Shown here: in pieces, positions 8,895 to 18,190 of the stretch
Layout of the letters: each line of letters begins with the position of its first letter
Position numbering within the stretch: position 1 is the first letter of the stretch
Assembly (NCBI GenBank): GCA_902805885.1
Contig: CADCUM010000078.1
Coordinates: 51,079-90,062 of the forward strand
Source: an uncultured Nocardioides sp.
Lineage (GTDB): Bacteria > Actinomycetota > Actinomycetes > Propionibacteriales > Nocardioidaceae
Reading direction: 5' to 3'
Length of the DNA stretch: 38,984 nucleotides
Made by a program: the position numbers and the translations under genes
Notes under the pieces: generated by a model
The model's database searches: none
Told to the model about the DNA's origin: nothing
What the model saw: only the letters and a program-made list of their open reading frames with translations

Positions 8895-10021
8895 CCTTCC
8901 CTCCACTGCGGGAGGAGCTGCGCGGCATCGCGCCGTACGGCGCCCCCCAGCTCTCGCGCGAGCAGGCGCCCGTGCAGCTCAACGTCAACGAGAACCCCTA
9001 CGGACCCTCGGCTGAGGTCGCCGCTGACATCGCCCGCGCCGTGGGCGAGGCGGCGACCACCCTCAACCGCTACCCCGACCGCGAGGCCGTGGACCTGCGG
9101 GCCGCGCTGGCGGCGTACCTCGACACCTCCGGCGGCCACGGCGTCACCGCCGACATGGTCTGGGCAGCCAACGGGTCCAACGAGGTGATGCTGCAGCTCC
9201 TCCAGGCCTTCGGCGGACCGGGACGCAGGGCGCTCAGCTTCGCCCCGACGTACTCGATGTATCCGGAGTACGCCCGCGACACCCACACCGAGTGGCTCAC
9301 CGGCCACCGGGCCGAGGACTTCTCCCTGGACCTCGACGAGGCGGCGAGGCTGGTCGTCGAGCACCGCCCGTCCGTGGTCCTGCTGCCCAGCCCCAACAAC
9401 CCCACCGGCACGGCGCTGCCGCCCGAGGCGGTCACCCGGCTGTGCGAGGCGGCGGGGTCGTACCAGCCGGGCGGGATCGTCGTCGTCGACGAGGCGTACG
9501 GCGAGTTCCGCCGCGCCGGCACCCCCAGCGCGCTGGAGCTGCTCGGCACCCACCCCAACCTGGTCGTCACCCGCACCATGAGCAAGGCGTTCGCGCTCGC
9601 GGGGGCACGCCTGGGCTACCTGGCCGCCGATCCGGCCGTCTGCGACGCCATCCGGGTCGTGCGGCTGCCCTACCACCTCTCCGCGGTCACCCAGGCCGCG
9701 GCCCTCGCCGCGCTCCGGCACGCGCCCGAGCTCCTCGGCCGGGTCGACGACCTGCGGCGCGAGCGCGACGCCTGCGTCGACTGGTTGCGGGAGGAGGGCC
9801 TGGAGGTGGCCGACTCCGACGCCAACTTCGTGCTCTTCGGCCGCTTCGCCGACCGGCACGCCGTCTGGCAGGCGCTGCTGGACCGGGGGGTGCTCATCCG
9901 CGAGACGGGCCCCGAGGGATGGCTGCGCGTCTCGGTCGGCACCCCCGAGGAGATGGCAGCATTCAGGACCGCCCTGCAGGAGACCCGGCAGAGCGAGCAC
10001 ACGACGAAGGAGCGGGCATGA
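8891..10021 (+). CDS. hisC: Histidinol-phosphate aminotransferase
   Basis: 376 aa PLP-dependent class I/II aminotransferase that converts imidazole-acetol phosphate and glutamate to histidinol phosphate. Motifs include [11 protein letters not shown] at the N-terminus, the [11 protein letters not shown] loop, VVDEAYGEF, the Schiff-base lysine K232 in [16 protein letters not shown], and the C-terminal arginine segment GWLRVSVGT. The start overlaps hisD by 4 nt and the stop overlaps hisB by 4 nt (both ATGA), which indicates tight translational coupling. Position in hisDCBH supports a histidine role rather than a general aromatic aminotransferase. Confidence 0.97.
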   Translation: MTFPPLREELRGIAPYGAPQLSREQAPVQLNVNENPYGPSAEVAADIARAVGEAATTLNRYPDREAVDLRAALAAYLDTSGGHGVTADMVWAANGSNEVMLQLLQAFGGPGRRALSFAPTYSMYPEYARDTHTEWLTGHRAEDFSLDLDEAARLVVEHRPSVVLLPSPNNPTGTALPPEAVTRLCEAAGSYQPGGIVVVDEAYGEFRRAGTPSALELLGTHPNLVVTRTMSKAFALAGARLGYLAADPAVCDAIRVVRLPYHLSAVTQAAALAALRHAPELLGRVDDLRRERDACVDWLREEGLEVADSDANFVLFGRFADRHAVWQALLDRGVLIRETGPEGWLRVSVGTPEEMAAFRTALQETRQSEHTTKERA

Positions 10022-10635
10022 GCCGCACGGCCAGCATCGAGCGCACGACCAAGGAGTCGCAGGTCGAGGTCGAGGTCGACCTCGACGGGAGCGGCCACTC
10101 CGAGGTGACCACCGGCGTCGGCTTCTACGACCACATGCTCTCCTCCTTCGCGCGGCACTCCCTGGTCGACCTCGTGGTGCGCACCGACGGCGACACCCAC
10201 ATCGACGCCCACCACACCGTCGAGGACACCGCGATCGTGCTGGGCCAGGCGTTGCGACAGGCGCTCGGCGACAAGGCCGGCATCCGTCGCTTCGGGGACG
10301 CCACGGTGCCCCTCGACGAGGCGCTCGTGCAGGCGGTCGTCGACGTCTCGGGACGGCCCTACTGCGTCCACACCGGCGAGCCGGAGGGTCAGGTCTACGT
10401 CGCCATCGGCGGGAACGACTCCCACGGTGCTGCCTACCAGGGCTCCCTGACGCGCCACGTCTTCGAGACGATCTCCTTCCACGCCCACCTCGCGCTGCAC
10501 GTGCGCGTGCTGGCCGGTCGCGACCCCCACCACCTGGTGGAGGCGCAGTTCAAGGCGTTCGCGCGTGCGTTCCGCGACGCCGTGGCGTTCGACCCGCGCG
10601 AGCAGGGTGTCCCTTCCACGAAGGGGTCCCTGTGA
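10018..10635 (+). CDS. hisB: Imidazoleglycerol-phosphate dehydratase
   Basis: 205 aa, the size of the monofunctional enzyme; there is no fused histidinol-phosphatase domain. It dehydrates imidazole-glycerol phosphate to imidazole-acetol phosphate in a manganese-dependent 24-mer. Metal-binding motifs are visible as [42 protein letters not shown] and the [14 protein letters not shown] segment near the C-terminus. Because HisB is monofunctional, a separate histidinol phosphatase (HisN type) is needed; none is in this operon. It overlaps hisC (ATGA) and hisH (GTGA) by 4 nt each. Confidence 0.97.
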   Translation: MSRTASIERTTKESQVEVEVDLDGSGHSEVTTGVGFYDHMLSSFARHSLVDLVVRTDGDTHIDAHHTVEDTAIVLGQALRQALGDKAGIRRFGDATVPLDEALVQAVVDVSGRPYCVHTGEPEGQVYVAIGGNDSHGAAYQGSLTRHVFETISFHAHLALHVRVLAGRDPHHLVEAQFKAFARAFRDAVAFDPREQGVPSTKGSL

Positions 10636-11279
10636 CCGCTGGTCCGTCACCCGAGGTCGTCGTCCTCGACTACGGCTCGGGCAACCTCCGGTCCGTGGTC
10701 CGGGCGGTCGAGCGCACCGGGGCGTCGGTCACGCTCACCGGCGACTTCGCGGTCGCGCTCGAGGCGGACGGCCTCGTCGTGCCCGGGGTCGGGGCCTACG
10801 CCGCCTGCATGGACGGGCTGCGGGCGGTGAAGGGCGACCGGTTGATCGGGCGCCGGCTCGCCGGTGGACGCCCTGTGCTCGGGATCTGCGTCGGGATGCA
10901 GGTGCTGTTCGGCCGCGGGGTCGAGCACGGCGTGGAGACGCCGGGCTGCGAGGAGTGGCCCGGGACCGTGGACCGGCTCGAGGCGCCCGTGGTGCCGCAC
11001 ATGGGCTGGAACACCGTGGAGGCCCCGCCGGGGTCCCGGCTGTTCAGCGGCGTGGAGAGCGAGCGCTTCTACTTCGTGCACTCCTACGCCGCCCGGTCCT
11101 GGGAGCTGGAGACGAACGACCGGACGGCCGCCCCACTGGTCACGTGGGCCACACACGGGGGCGACAGGTTCGTCGCGGCGGTCGAGAACGGCCCGCTCTG
11201 GGCCACCCAGTTCCACCCCGAGAAGTCGGGTGACGCGGGAGCGGCGCTGCTGCGCAACTGGGTGGCGACCCTTGCCTGA
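10632..11279 (+). CDS. hisH: Imidazole glycerol phosphate synthase, glutaminase subunit HisH
   Basis: 215 aa class I glutamine amidotransferase that supplies ammonia to HisF. It begins with [14 protein letters not shown]. The nucleophile is C86 in [11 protein letters not shown] and the catalytic His/Glu are H195 and E197 in QFHPEKSG. Start GTG 10632 overlaps the hisB stop by 4 nt. In many actinobacteria hisA follows directly; here the partner genes hisA and hisF are about 9.4 kb downstream, so this operon ends with hisH. Confidence 0.96.
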   Translation: MTAGPSPEVVVLDYGSGNLRSVVRAVERTGASVTLTGDFAVALEADGLVVPGVGAYAACMDGLRAVKGDRLIGRRLAGGRPVLGICVGMQVLFGRGVEHGVETPGCEEWPGTVDRLEAPVVPHMGWNTVEAPPGSRLFSGVESERFYFVHSYAARSWELETNDRTAAPLVTWATHGGDRFVAAVENGPLWATQFHPEKSGDAGAALLRNWVATLA

Positions 11280-11366
11280 GCCGCCGCGGCGCACGTCGGG
11301 ATCCACGCCCTAGGGGTGAGGAATCCAGGTTTCTCGCAGGTCGACCGTCATACACATGTGGACGCC

Positions 11367-11372
11367 GGGTAC
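11367..11372 (+). promoter_or_regulatory. Possible stress-sigma -10 box GGGTAC
   Basis: The 138-nt gap between hisH and the PRC-barrel gene holds GGGTAC about 45 nt before the start codon. This resembles the GGGTA -10 of SigB-type promoters of Actinobacteria. A convincing GTTT -35 at the right distance is not visible, so the call is weak. Confidence 0.25.
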
Positions 11373-11417
11373 TCGGACAAGCACACGAACGGACCGTCCA
11401 ACCATGTAGGAGGACCA

Positions 11418-12230
11418 ATGATCAACGAGAACGAGCTGCGCAACGTGATCGGCCGCAATGCTTACGACAGCAACGGCGACAAGATCGGCAAGGTCGGCCA
11501 CGTGTTCCTGGACGACGAGACCGGCCAGCCCGAGTTCGCCACGGTCAACACGGGTCTCTTCGGCACCAGCGAGACCTTCGTCCCGATCGCGAACGCCTCG
11601 ATCAGCGGTGACCAGCTGAACGTGCCCTTCACCAAGGACCAGATCAAGGACGCGCCGAACGTCGACGCCGACGGTGGCCACCTCGACCAGTCCGAGGAGG
11701 CCCGCCTCTACCAGCACTACGGCATGTCCTACTCCGAGCGGTCGAGCGACACGGGCCTGCCGAGCGGCTACGACGACGACTCCAACCGCGACAGCACCCG
11801 CAACGTGCACGGCACCGAGGGCCACGACACGTCGGGCCCGACGACCGACGACGCCATGACGCGCTCCGAGGAGCGTCTCCAGGTCGGCACCACCAGCCAG
11901 GAGGCCGGTCGCGCCCGCCTGCGCAAGTACGTCACCTCGGAGACCGAGACGGCGACCGTCCCGGTGACGAAGGAGCGCGCGGTCATCGAGACCGAGGCGA
12001 TCACCGACGGCAACGTGGGCGACGCCCTCGACGGCCCCGCCATCTCCGAGGAGGAGCACGAGGTGGTGCTCCGCGAGGAGCAGGCCGTGGCCGAGAAGGT
12101 CGCCGAGCCCGTCGAGCGCGTACGCCTCGGCAAGGAGACCGTCACCGAGAACGAGACGGTCACCGAGGAGGTCCGCAAGGAGCACATCGAGGCGGAGGGT
12201 GACGTCACCGACCGCCGCGGGAACCTGTGA
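11418..12230 (+). CDS. PRC-barrel plus DUF2382 stress-type protein
   Basis: 270 aa with two domains. The N-terminal PRC-barrel (about residues 1-85) contains NVIGRNAYDSNGDKIGKVGH, FLDDETGQPEFATVNTG and FVPIANASI. A polar linker rich in S, D and T (about 95-145) leads to a C-terminal DUF2382 domain (about 150-260) with RSEERLQVGT, RARLRKYV, VPVTKERAVIE, EHEVVLREE and VRLGKETVTENETV. Proteins of this build are common in soil actinobacteria and Deinococcus relatives and are often stress-induced; a molecular role is not established. Unlike most genes here it has a perfect AGGAGG 4-5 nt before ATG, suggesting high expression. It overlaps the next gene by 4 nt (GTGA). Confidence 0.88.
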   Translation: MINENELRNVIGRNAYDSNGDKIGKVGHVFLDDETGQPEFATVNTGLFGTSETFVPIANASISGDQLNVPFTKDQIKDAPNVDADGGHLDQSEEARLYQHYGMSYSERSSDTGLPSGYDDDSNRDSTRNVHGTEGHDTSGPTTDDAMTRSEERLQVGTTSQEAGRARLRKYVTSETETATVPVTKERAVIETEAITDGNVGDALDGPAISEEEHEVVLREEQAVAEKVAEPVERVRLGKETVTENETVTEEVRKEHIEAEGDVTDRRGNL

Positions 12231-12946
12231 GCCACAGCGAGGGCACTCCGCGCCCCGAGCGCGGGACCGAGGTCCCGGTCGGCCACCAGGCCGACCGGGA
12301 TCCCGGCCGTCCCGTCGAGCACGTCGAGCGCACGGAGAAGGTCCAGCACGTCGAGCACGTGGACCGGGACACCGTGGGTCGTGACCGGCAGTCGGTCGTG
12401 GCCCGCGAGAAGGCCGAGCACGGCGGCATCAAGTGGGGGTCGGCGTTCTTCGGCTGGCTCACCGCCGCCGGCACGGCGATCCTCCTGACCGCCCTGCTGA
12501 GCGCGGTCGGCACGGCTGTGGGCCTGGCCTCCCTCTCCGGGGCCGGAGAGGCGGAGTCGGAGGCACGGCAGAACGCCGAGACCGTCGGCATCGTCGGCAT
12601 CGTCGCGCTGGTCGTGATCCTGTTCGTCGCCTACTACGCCGGTGGCTACGTCGCCGGCCGGATGGCGCGCTTCGACGGAGCCAAGCAGGGCATCGCGGTG
12701 TGGGTCTGGGCCCTCGTCATCGCCATCATCGTGGCCATCGTGGTCGCGGTGGCCGGCGACCAGTACAACGTGCTGTCCCAGCTGAACAGCCTGCCGCGGG
12801 TCCCGCTCAGCGAGGGCGACCTCGCGACCGGCGGCATCATCACCGCCGTGCTGGCCATCGTGGCCAGCCTCGGCGGAGCCATCCTCGGCGGTCTCGCCGG
12901 GATGCGCTTCCACCGCAAGGTGGACCGCACCGGTCTGGGTCACTGA
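12227..12946 (+). CDS. Four-helix integral membrane protein, YrzE/TIGR04086-like
   Basis: 239 aa. A charged, histidine-rich cytoplasmic N-terminus (residues 1-70, with repeated H-V-E and V-E-H units) precedes four hydrophobic segments near residues 76-98, 122-145, 152-177 and 200-225. The second is followed by YYAGGYVAGRMARFDG, and the last ends GAILGGLAGMRFHRKVD; this glycine-rich pattern resembles the YrzE/TIGR04086 membrane family. Start GTG 12227 overlaps the upstream PRC-barrel gene by 4 nt, so the two are probably made together. A 14-bp hairpin 20 nt after the stop terminates the operon. The function is unknown. Confidence 0.7.
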   Translation: MSHSEGTPRPERGTEVPVGHQADRDPGRPVEHVERTEKVQHVEHVDRDTVGRDRQSVVAREKAEHGGIKWGSAFFGWLTAAGTAILLTALLSAVGTAVGLASLSGAGEAESEARQNAETVGIVGIVALVVILFVAYYAGGYVAGRMARFDGAKQGIAVWVWALVIAIIVAIVVAVAGDQYNVLSQLNSLPRVPLSEGDLATGGIITAVLAIVASLGGAILGGLAGMRFHRKVDRTGLGH

Positions 12947-12965
12947 CCCGACCTGCAGCGAGCAT

Positions 12966-12998
12966 CGTGGCCGGCACCCCTCGCGGGTGCCGGCCACG
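12966..12998. terminator. 14-bp perfect hairpin between convergent genes
   Basis: CGTGGCCGGCACCC (12966-12979), loop CTCGC, perfect complement 12985-12998. It lies between the stop of the YrzE-like gene and the stop of the AftA-like gene, so it probably serves both directions. There is no T-tract, as is common in high-GC actinobacteria. Confidence 0.8.
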
Positions 12999-13042
12999 TC
13001 CGCGTGTGGAGGGACGCCCACGCCCCGGCCGGACGTGCCGAG

Positions 13043-14908
13043 TCAGCGCACCGCCACGACGGTCCAGCGGCCGACATCCGTGCGGTCGAACCAGGGCTCG
13101 GCGAACAGGTCCGGCGGGAAGGACACCGCCTCGGGCCGCGTCCGGTCCGGGAAGTCGTCGACGGTGAGACGCAGAGCCAGGACGTCCCCCGAGCGCTCCA
13201 GCACGAGCCCGTCCACCGGGTCGAAGGCGTTCTCCCTCAGGAGCGTGGCAGCGCAGCGGCCGTCCGGGCAGTCCGCGACGGCCCTGAGCAGCTCGAGCCG
13301 GGCGGAGAACTGACCGTTCGGGTGGGAGTAGATGCTCTTGACGGAGATGAACCCGTGCACCGGCGTGGTCGCGAGCAGGTCGACCCGGGAGGTGACCAGC
13401 ACGGTCTCGGAGCGCGGCATGTCCGGTCGCGACCGGTCCCATGCCTCGAGCAGGTCGGCGACCGGCGGGTCGTCGCGGCCGACGAACAGCACCCCGACCG
13501 GCGCGTCCAGACCCCGTGCGCCCGAGGGGTAGGAGCCGTCGGGGTAGCGCGTCGTCTGCGCGACCAGCGCGGGACGCCCCGTGGCCCAGTCCTGCGCGAC
13601 GTGGTGGGCAGATGCGCCCGCGGCCGCCGCCACGCCGATGGTCGTCACGAGACCGGCCGTCCGAGCGGTCGTCGTCCGGAGGTGGTCCAGCAGGCGGGCA
13701 CCGCCCAGGAGGCCGGACGCGATCAGCAACAGCTCGACCAGGTCGGCCGTCTTGAAGGTCAGCAGTCCGACGTCGAGGCGCTCGAGGGCGGCCCCCAGCC
13801 CCATCGTGGCGAGGGAGCCGACGAGCGCCAGGGCGAGGCCGCCCATGAGCGGATCCGTCGTACGACGGCGCTGCCAGCTCCACGCCGCCAGACCGAGGGC
13901 GACGAGCCCGACGATCGACACGGCCCCGGCCGCCTCCCACGGCACCGGCACCGGCGGCACGTTGCCGAGGGGACGGGAGTAGCGCATCTGCAGGGCGTCG
14001 CTCGGCAGCCTGAGACGGGCCAGGACAGCGCCGACCCAGTAGGGCGCGGACACGAGCAACGCGACGGCGCCGATGGCGAACGCCCGGGGCAGCGGCAGTC
14101 GTGGCGGGCGACCACGCCGGCGGGCCACCAGGTCGGCGGCGAGAGCGAGCACCGTCGCCACGCCGAGGGGCAGGAGGTAGAAGGTGTGGACGAGGACGAG
14201 CAGCCCCAGCACCACGCCGAGGGTCCAGGCCCGTGGCCGTGCCTTCCCCGGAGCGCGTACGTCGCGCACGGCGAGCAGCCACCACGGCACCAGGCAGGCC
14301 ATGACCAGCCACTCGTCCGGCTTCTGGGGATGCGCGCTCCACAGCGCCGTGACGACCGCCACGAGCGCGGCCCTCGGCGGACCGACGACCCGTGACCAGA
14401 GTGCGTAGGCCAGCACCGGCACGGCTGCGCCCACGGCGAGCTGAACGGGCTTGACCGCCGTCCAGCCCGGGGTCCCCGTGAGATCGGCCAGCCGGCCCTG
14501 GACCCAACCGATCGCCGGGGGGTAGTAGGCCGGGAGACCGCGGTAGCCGTAGTCGACCAGCGCCGGCGTGGCGGCGTACCTGGTGGCCATCTGGGTGCGG
14601 AACGCCGAGTCGCCGAACAGGCCGTACCAACCCCAGCGGGTCCCGTCGAGGGCCGCGACACCGAGTCCGGCGAGCAGTGCCGCGCCCAGCACGGCGCCGG
14701 CGCCCGCGGCGAGCACCGGGCGGCGGCGCGCGAGCTGGGCCAGCACTGCGCCGCCCAACGCAGCGGCCGTTGTCGCGACCACGACGACGGCGAGACGCCA
14801 GCCGGGCTGCGTCACGCGAGGGTCGAGCGCGTCGACCACCACGGCGACGAGCGCGGTCACCAGCGCGGCTGCCACCGGCACGGGCGCCGCTCGTCGCATC
14901 CGACTCAC
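13043..14908 (-). CDS. aftA: AftA-like arabinofuranosyltransferase (GT-C membrane protein)
   Basis: 621 aa from GTG 14908; ATG 14899 (three codons later) is an alternative, with AGGGTGAG upstream. About a dozen membrane helices fill the first 430 residues and a soluble domain of about 190 residues ends the protein, the AftA layout. The first large loop reads FGDSAFRTQMATRYA, then YRGLPAYYPPAIGWVQGRLA and GTPGWTAVKPVQL, matching the signature region of AftA, which primes arabinan on galactan using decaprenylphosphoryl-arabinose. It diverges from the ubiA-dprE1-dprE2 operon that makes this donor. In mycobacteria these genes are also linked. The acceptor glycan in this organism is unknown; Nocardioides is not known to make mycolyl-arabinogalactan. 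Confidence 0.8.
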   Translation of the reverse strand: MSRMRRAAPVPVAAALVTALVAVVVDALDPRVTQPGWRLAVVVVATTAAALGGAVLAQLARRRPVLAAGAGAVLGAALLAGLGVAALDGTRWGWYGLFGDSAFRTQMATRYAATPALVDYGYRGLPAYYPPAIGWVQGRLADLTGTPGWTAVKPVQLAVGAAVPVLAYALWSRVVGPPRAALVAVVTALWSAHPQKPDEWLVMACLVPWWLLAVRDVRAPGKARPRAWTLGVVLGLLVLVHTFYLLPLGVATVLALAADLVARRRGRPPRLPLPRAFAIGAVALLVSAPYWVGAVLARLRLPSDALQMRYSRPLGNVPPVPVPWEAAGAVSIVGLVALGLAAWSWQRRRTTDPLMGGLALALVGSLATMGLGAALERLDVGLLTFKTADLVELLLIASGLLGGARLLDHLRTTTARTAGLVTTIGVAAAAGASAHHVAQDWATGRPALVAQTTRYPDGSYPSGARGLDAPVGVLFVGRDDPPVADLLEAWDRSRPDMPRSETVLVTSRVDLLATTPVHGFISVKSIYSHPNGQFSARLELLRAVADCPDGRCAATLLRENAFDPVDGLVLERSGDVLALRLTVDDFPDRTRPEAVSFPPDLFAEPWFDRTDVGRWTVVAVR

Positions 14909-14966
14909 CCTGCTGGCGCTCCTCGTGGCTCGTCCCGCCGGCCCTCACGTCGCCCGGCCCGACGTC

Positions 14967-14972
14967 AGCCTA
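14967..14972 (-). promoter_or_regulatory. Possible -10 box TAGGCT for aftA-like gene
   Basis: On the minus strand TAGGCT lies about 58 nt before GTG 14908, in the 143-nt divergent region shared with the ubiA-family gene. It would give a leader of about 50 nt. It is embedded in CCTAGG. Confidence 0.35.
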
Positions 14973-15051
14973 GGTCACCAGGTCCGGGGGTACTCGCCCA
15001 TGACGGCCCGGGCAGTGGGCCGAGCGATCAGCAGCCATCCGGGAGGGAAGC

Positions 15052-16005
15052 ATGACCGCTGTCGACCCACGCCCGTACGACTTGACGACGCCGACCGGAG
15101 TGGCCGAACGACCAGCCGGTCAGACCTCCCGCAGGCGGCCGACACCCGCCCTGGTGCGCGGCTGCCGTCCTCGGCAGATGTGCAAGAACGTGCTCGTCCT
15201 GATGGCACCCGCCCTGTCCGGCCGGGTCCTGGAACCGGACGTCCTGACCGGGGCGGCGGTCGCCTTCACCACGTTCTGCGCGGTCTCCGCGGCGGTCTAC
15301 CTCTGCAACGACGTGCGTGACGTCGAGGCCGACCGGCACCACCCCACGAAGCGAACGCGCCCGGTGGCCAGCGGGGCGCTACCGGCTGCGACGGCGGTCC
15401 GGGCAGCCGGGGCGCTGGTCGTCGTCGCCCTCGGCCTGGCCGTCCTGTGGTCGGGAGAGCTCGCGATCGTCCTGGCGGGCTACCTGACCATCCAGGTCGC
15501 CTACACCGCGGGGCTCAAGCACCGTTCCGGCATCGACCTCGTGGTCGTCGCCAGCGGGTTCGTGCTGCGCGTGGTCGCAGGCGGGGTGGCCGCGGGAGTG
15601 GAGCTGTCGCTACCGTTCGTTGCCGTGGTCGCCTTCGCGTCGCTGTTCATGGTGGCCGGCAAGCGATACTCCGAGCTCGTCAGCCTCGGGCCCGCCGCGG
15701 CCACCCGCCCCGCCCTGCTCGGCTACTCGATGCCGTGGCTGCGGGGCACGTGGATGGTCTCCGCCGTGCTCGCTGTCCTGGGGTACGCCGTCGCTGCCGC
15801 CGCGCTCGCGCCGTTCGGGTCCGCCGCTGCGGCCTGCGCACTCGCGTCGGTGCCCGCGTTCGCGGGCGGCATCCTCCGCTACGCCTCGCACGTCAGGGCG
15901 GCCGATGCCGGCTGCCCCGAGGCCGTGGTCTTCGGCGACAAGCGGTTGCAGGTCCTCGGCGTGCTGACCTGTGCGTCCGTCGTGGCCGCCCTGGTGCTGG
16001 GGTGA
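15052..16005 (+). CDS. ubiA: Decaprenyl-phosphate phosphoribosyltransferase (UbiA family)
   Basis: 317 aa UbiA-superfamily membrane prenyltransferase. Its likely role is to transfer 5-phosphoribose from PRPP to decaprenyl phosphate, giving DPPR, the first committed DPA step (Rv3806c type). The aspartate-rich motif is N86-D-V-R-D90-V-E-A-D94, followed by HHPTKRTRPVASG; the second motif is AYTAGLKHRSGIDL. There are about eight membrane helices after a cytoplasmic N-terminus of about 40 residues. ATG 15052 has a GGGAGGGAAGC ribosome binding site. The assignment to DPPR synthase rather than another UbiA enzyme rests on the motif and on dprE1 and dprE2 following directly. Its stop overlaps dprE1 by 4 nt (GTGA). 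Confidence 0.92.
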   Translation: MTAVDPRPYDLTTPTGVAERPAGQTSRRRPTPALVRGCRPRQMCKNVLVLMAPALSGRVLEPDVLTGAAVAFTTFCAVSAAVYLCNDVRDVEADRHHPTKRTRPVASGALPAATAVRAAGALVVVALGLAVLWSGELAIVLAGYLTIQVAYTAGLKHRSGIDLVVVASGFVLRVVAGGVAAGVELSLPFVAVVAFASLFMVAGKRYSELVSLGPAAATRPALLGYSMPWLRGTWMVSAVLAVLGYAVAAAALAPFGSAAAACALASVPAFAGGILRYASHVRAADAGCPEAVVFGDKRLQVLGVLTCASVVAALVLG

Positions 16006-17402
16006 CCGCGACACCCCTCAGGGGATCGCGGCTGGACGTCACGCGTCGAGCGCTCACCGGCTGGGGGCGTACGGCGCCCACGACCGCCGACGTCGTGGCC
16101 GTGACCGGTCCCGACGACGTGGCGTCCCTGCTCGCGGGACTGCACGCGGCAGGGGAGGCGCCGGCCCGCGGTGTGGTGGCCCGTGGGCTCGGACGCAGCT
16201 ACGGCGACGCCGCGCAGAACGCCGGTGGCCTCGTGCTCGACATGACGGGGTGCGCCCGGGTGCTGGCGATCGACGTCGAGGGCGCGCTGGTGCGGGTCGA
16301 GGCGGGCGTCAGCCTCGACACCCTGATCCGCACCCTGCTTCCCCTCGGGATGTGGCTGCCGGTGGTGCCGGGCACCCGACAGGTCACCGTCGGGGGTGCC
16401 ATCGCGGCGGACGTGCATGGCAAGAACCACCACGTCGCAGGCTCGTTCGGTGCCCACGTGCTGGAGCTCGACCTGGTCACGGCCGACGGCCGGGTGCGCC
16501 GGCTCACGCCCGACGGCGAGGACGCCGACGCCTTCTGGGCGACCGTGGGCGGCATGGGCCTGACCGGTGTGGTCGTGCGGGCCACCCTGGCCTGCGTTCC
16601 CGCGGAGACGGCGTACGCCGTGGTGCGCACCGAGCGAGCGCGAGACCTCGACCACCTCCTCGAGCTGCTCGCCGAGGACGACCCCGACCCCTACTCCGTC
16701 GCCTGGTTCGACGCCTTGGCCCGCGGCCCGCGGATGGGGCGCGCGGTGCTCACCCGGGGTCGCCTCGCCCGCCTGGACGACCTTCCGGCGCGGCTCGCGA
16801 AGCGCCCGAGCTCCCTCGGTGGCGAGGGGCAGGGCCCGGCGGTGCCCCCGGTGCCGTACGGGCTGCTCAACCGTGCCACCGGCCGCGCCTTCAACGAGCT
16901 GTGGTTCCGCAAGGCCCCACGCCGGCCCTCGACGGACGTCGAGCCGCTGGGTGCCTTCTTCCAGCCCCTCGACGGGGTCCGCGACTGGAACCGCGTCTAC
17001 GGCCCACGGGGGTTCTGCCAGTACCAGTTCGTGGTCCCGCCGGCGGAGGTCGAGTCCTTCCGGCGCGCGGTCGCGCTCATCGCCGCCTCGGGGCACCCGT
17101 CCTGCCTCAACGTGCTCAAGCGGATGGGCCCCAGCGGCCCCGGTCCGCTGTCCTTCCCCGCGCCCGGGTGGACCCTCGCCGTCGACCTGCCGGCCGAGCC
17201 GGGACTCCACCGCCTGTTCGCGCAGCTCGACGAGCTCGTGCTGGGTGCCGGCGGCCGTGTCTACCTCGCGAAGGACGCGCGGCTCTCGTCCGGGTCGGTG
17301 GAGGCGATGTATCCGCGGCTGGCCGAGTTCCGCGCGGTGCGGCGGATGCTGGATCCTGAGGAGCTGTTCGTGTCCGACCTCGCCCGGCGGGTCCTGCTGT
17401 GA
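16002..17402 (+). CDS. dprE1: Decaprenylphospho-beta-D-ribofuranose 2-oxidase DprE1
   Basis: 466 aa FAD-dependent oxidase that converts DPR to the 2'-keto intermediate. FAD-domain motifs are ARGLGRSYGDAAQNAGG, VPGTRQVTVGGAIAADVHGK and WATVGGMGLTGVV. H139 lies in HGKNHH (H132 in M. tuberculosis numbering) and K424 in YLAKDARL (K418). The C-terminal block PLSFPAPGWTLAVDLP aligns with the mycobacterial segment carrying the benzothiazinone-target Cys387; here the residue is Ala393 (codon 17178-17180). The rest of the active site looks intact, so the enzyme should be functional. GTG 16002 overlaps the ubiA stop by 4 nt and the stop overlaps dprE2 by 4 nt. Confidence 0.96.
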   Translation: MTATPLRGSRLDVTRRALTGWGRTAPTTADVVAVTGPDDVASLLAGLHAAGEAPARGVVARGLGRSYGDAAQNAGGLVLDMTGCARVLAIDVEGALVRVEAGVSLDTLIRTLLPLGMWLPVVPGTRQVTVGGAIAADVHGKNHHVAGSFGAHVLELDLVTADGRVRRLTPDGEDADAFWATVGGMGLTGVVVRATLACVPAETAYAVVRTERARDLDHLLELLAEDDPDPYSVAWFDALARGPRMGRAVLTRGRLARLDDLPARLAKRPSSLGGEGQGPAVPPVPYGLLNRATGRAFNELWFRKAPRRPSTDVEPLGAFFQPLDGVRDWNRVYGPRGFCQYQFVVPPAEVESFRRAVALIAASGHPSCLNVLKRMGPSGPGPLSFPAPGWTLAVDLPAEPGLHRLFAQLDELVLGAGGRVYLAKDARLSSGSVEAMYPRLAEFRAVRRMLDPEELFVSDLARRVLL

Positions 17403-18190
17403 CGCCCCGCCCCACCCTGCAGGAGCTGACTGTGCTCGATGCCACCGGCCGTCCGCGGTCCCTCTTCCTCCTCGGAGGGACCTCCGACATCGCCCTCGCG
17501 GTCGCGGAGCGGTACGCCTCCCGCGTCCCGGGGCTCCGCGTCGTCCTGGCAGCCCGGCCGGGGGAGCGCCGCGACTCCGCGGTGACCCGCCTGGCCGGTG
17601 TGGGGTGCGACGTGCACGCCGTCGACCTCGAGGCCCGCTCGGTCGACTCCCACGAGGACGCGGTCCGAGCCGCGGCAGCGCTGGGCGACATCGACGTGGC
17701 GGTCGTGGCGTACGGGCTGCTCGGCGACAACGAGCGGGCGTGGACCGACGTCGCAGCCGGCACGGAGCTGGCCGAGGTCAACTTCGTCGGCCCCCTGGCC
17801 GCCGGCATCCTGCTCGGGGAGCGTGTCCGCGAGCAGGGACACGGCGTCGTGGTCGCGCTCTCCAGCGTGGCCGCCGAGCGGCCGCGGAGGTCGAACTTCG
17901 TGTACGGCGCCACGAAGGCGGGCACGGACGCGTTCTTCACCGGCCTCGGCGAGGCGCTGCGCGAGCACGGCGGCCACGTGCTCGTGGTCCGCCCGGGCTT
18001 CGTCCGCTCGAAGATGACCGCTGGCCTCGAGCCCGCGCCGCTCGCGACCGACCCGGGACGTGTCGCGGACGCGGTCCTGGCAGCGGTCGACGCCCGCCGC
18101 GAGCAGGTGTGGGTCCCGGGCGCGATGCGGGGCGTCATGGTCGTCCTGCGCCACCTGCCACGACCGGTGTTCCGGCGCCTGCCGATCTGA
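17399..18190 (+). CDS. dprE2: Decaprenylphospho-beta-D-erythro-pentofuranosid-2-ulose 2-reductase DprE2
   Basis: 263 aa short-chain dehydrogenase that reduces the DprE1 product to decaprenylphosphoryl-arabinose using NAD(P)H. The nucleotide-binding loop is LLGGTSDIALAVAERY, a variant of GxxxGxG that is typical of DprE2. The catalytic Ser is in ALSSVAAERPRRSNFVYGATKAG, with Y169 and K173. Its placement directly after dprE1 (4-nt GTGA overlap) supports DprE2 over a generic SDR. The C-terminus is basic and hydrophobic (VMVVLRHLPRPVFRRLP), suitable for membrane contact. One base is shared with the next gene (TGATG). Confidence 0.94.
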   Translation: MTPRPTLQELTVLDATGRPRSLFLLGGTSDIALAVAERYASRVPGLRVVLAARPGERRDSAVTRLAGVGCDVHAVDLEARSVDSHEDAVRAAAALGDIDVAVVAYGLLGDNERAWTDVAAGTELAEVNFVGPLAAGILLGERVREQGHGVVVALSSVAAERPRRSNFVYGATKAGTDAFFTGLGEALREHGGHVLVVRPGFVRSKMTAGLEPAPLATDPGRVADAVLAAVDARREQVWVPGAMRGVMVVLRHLPRPVFRRLPI

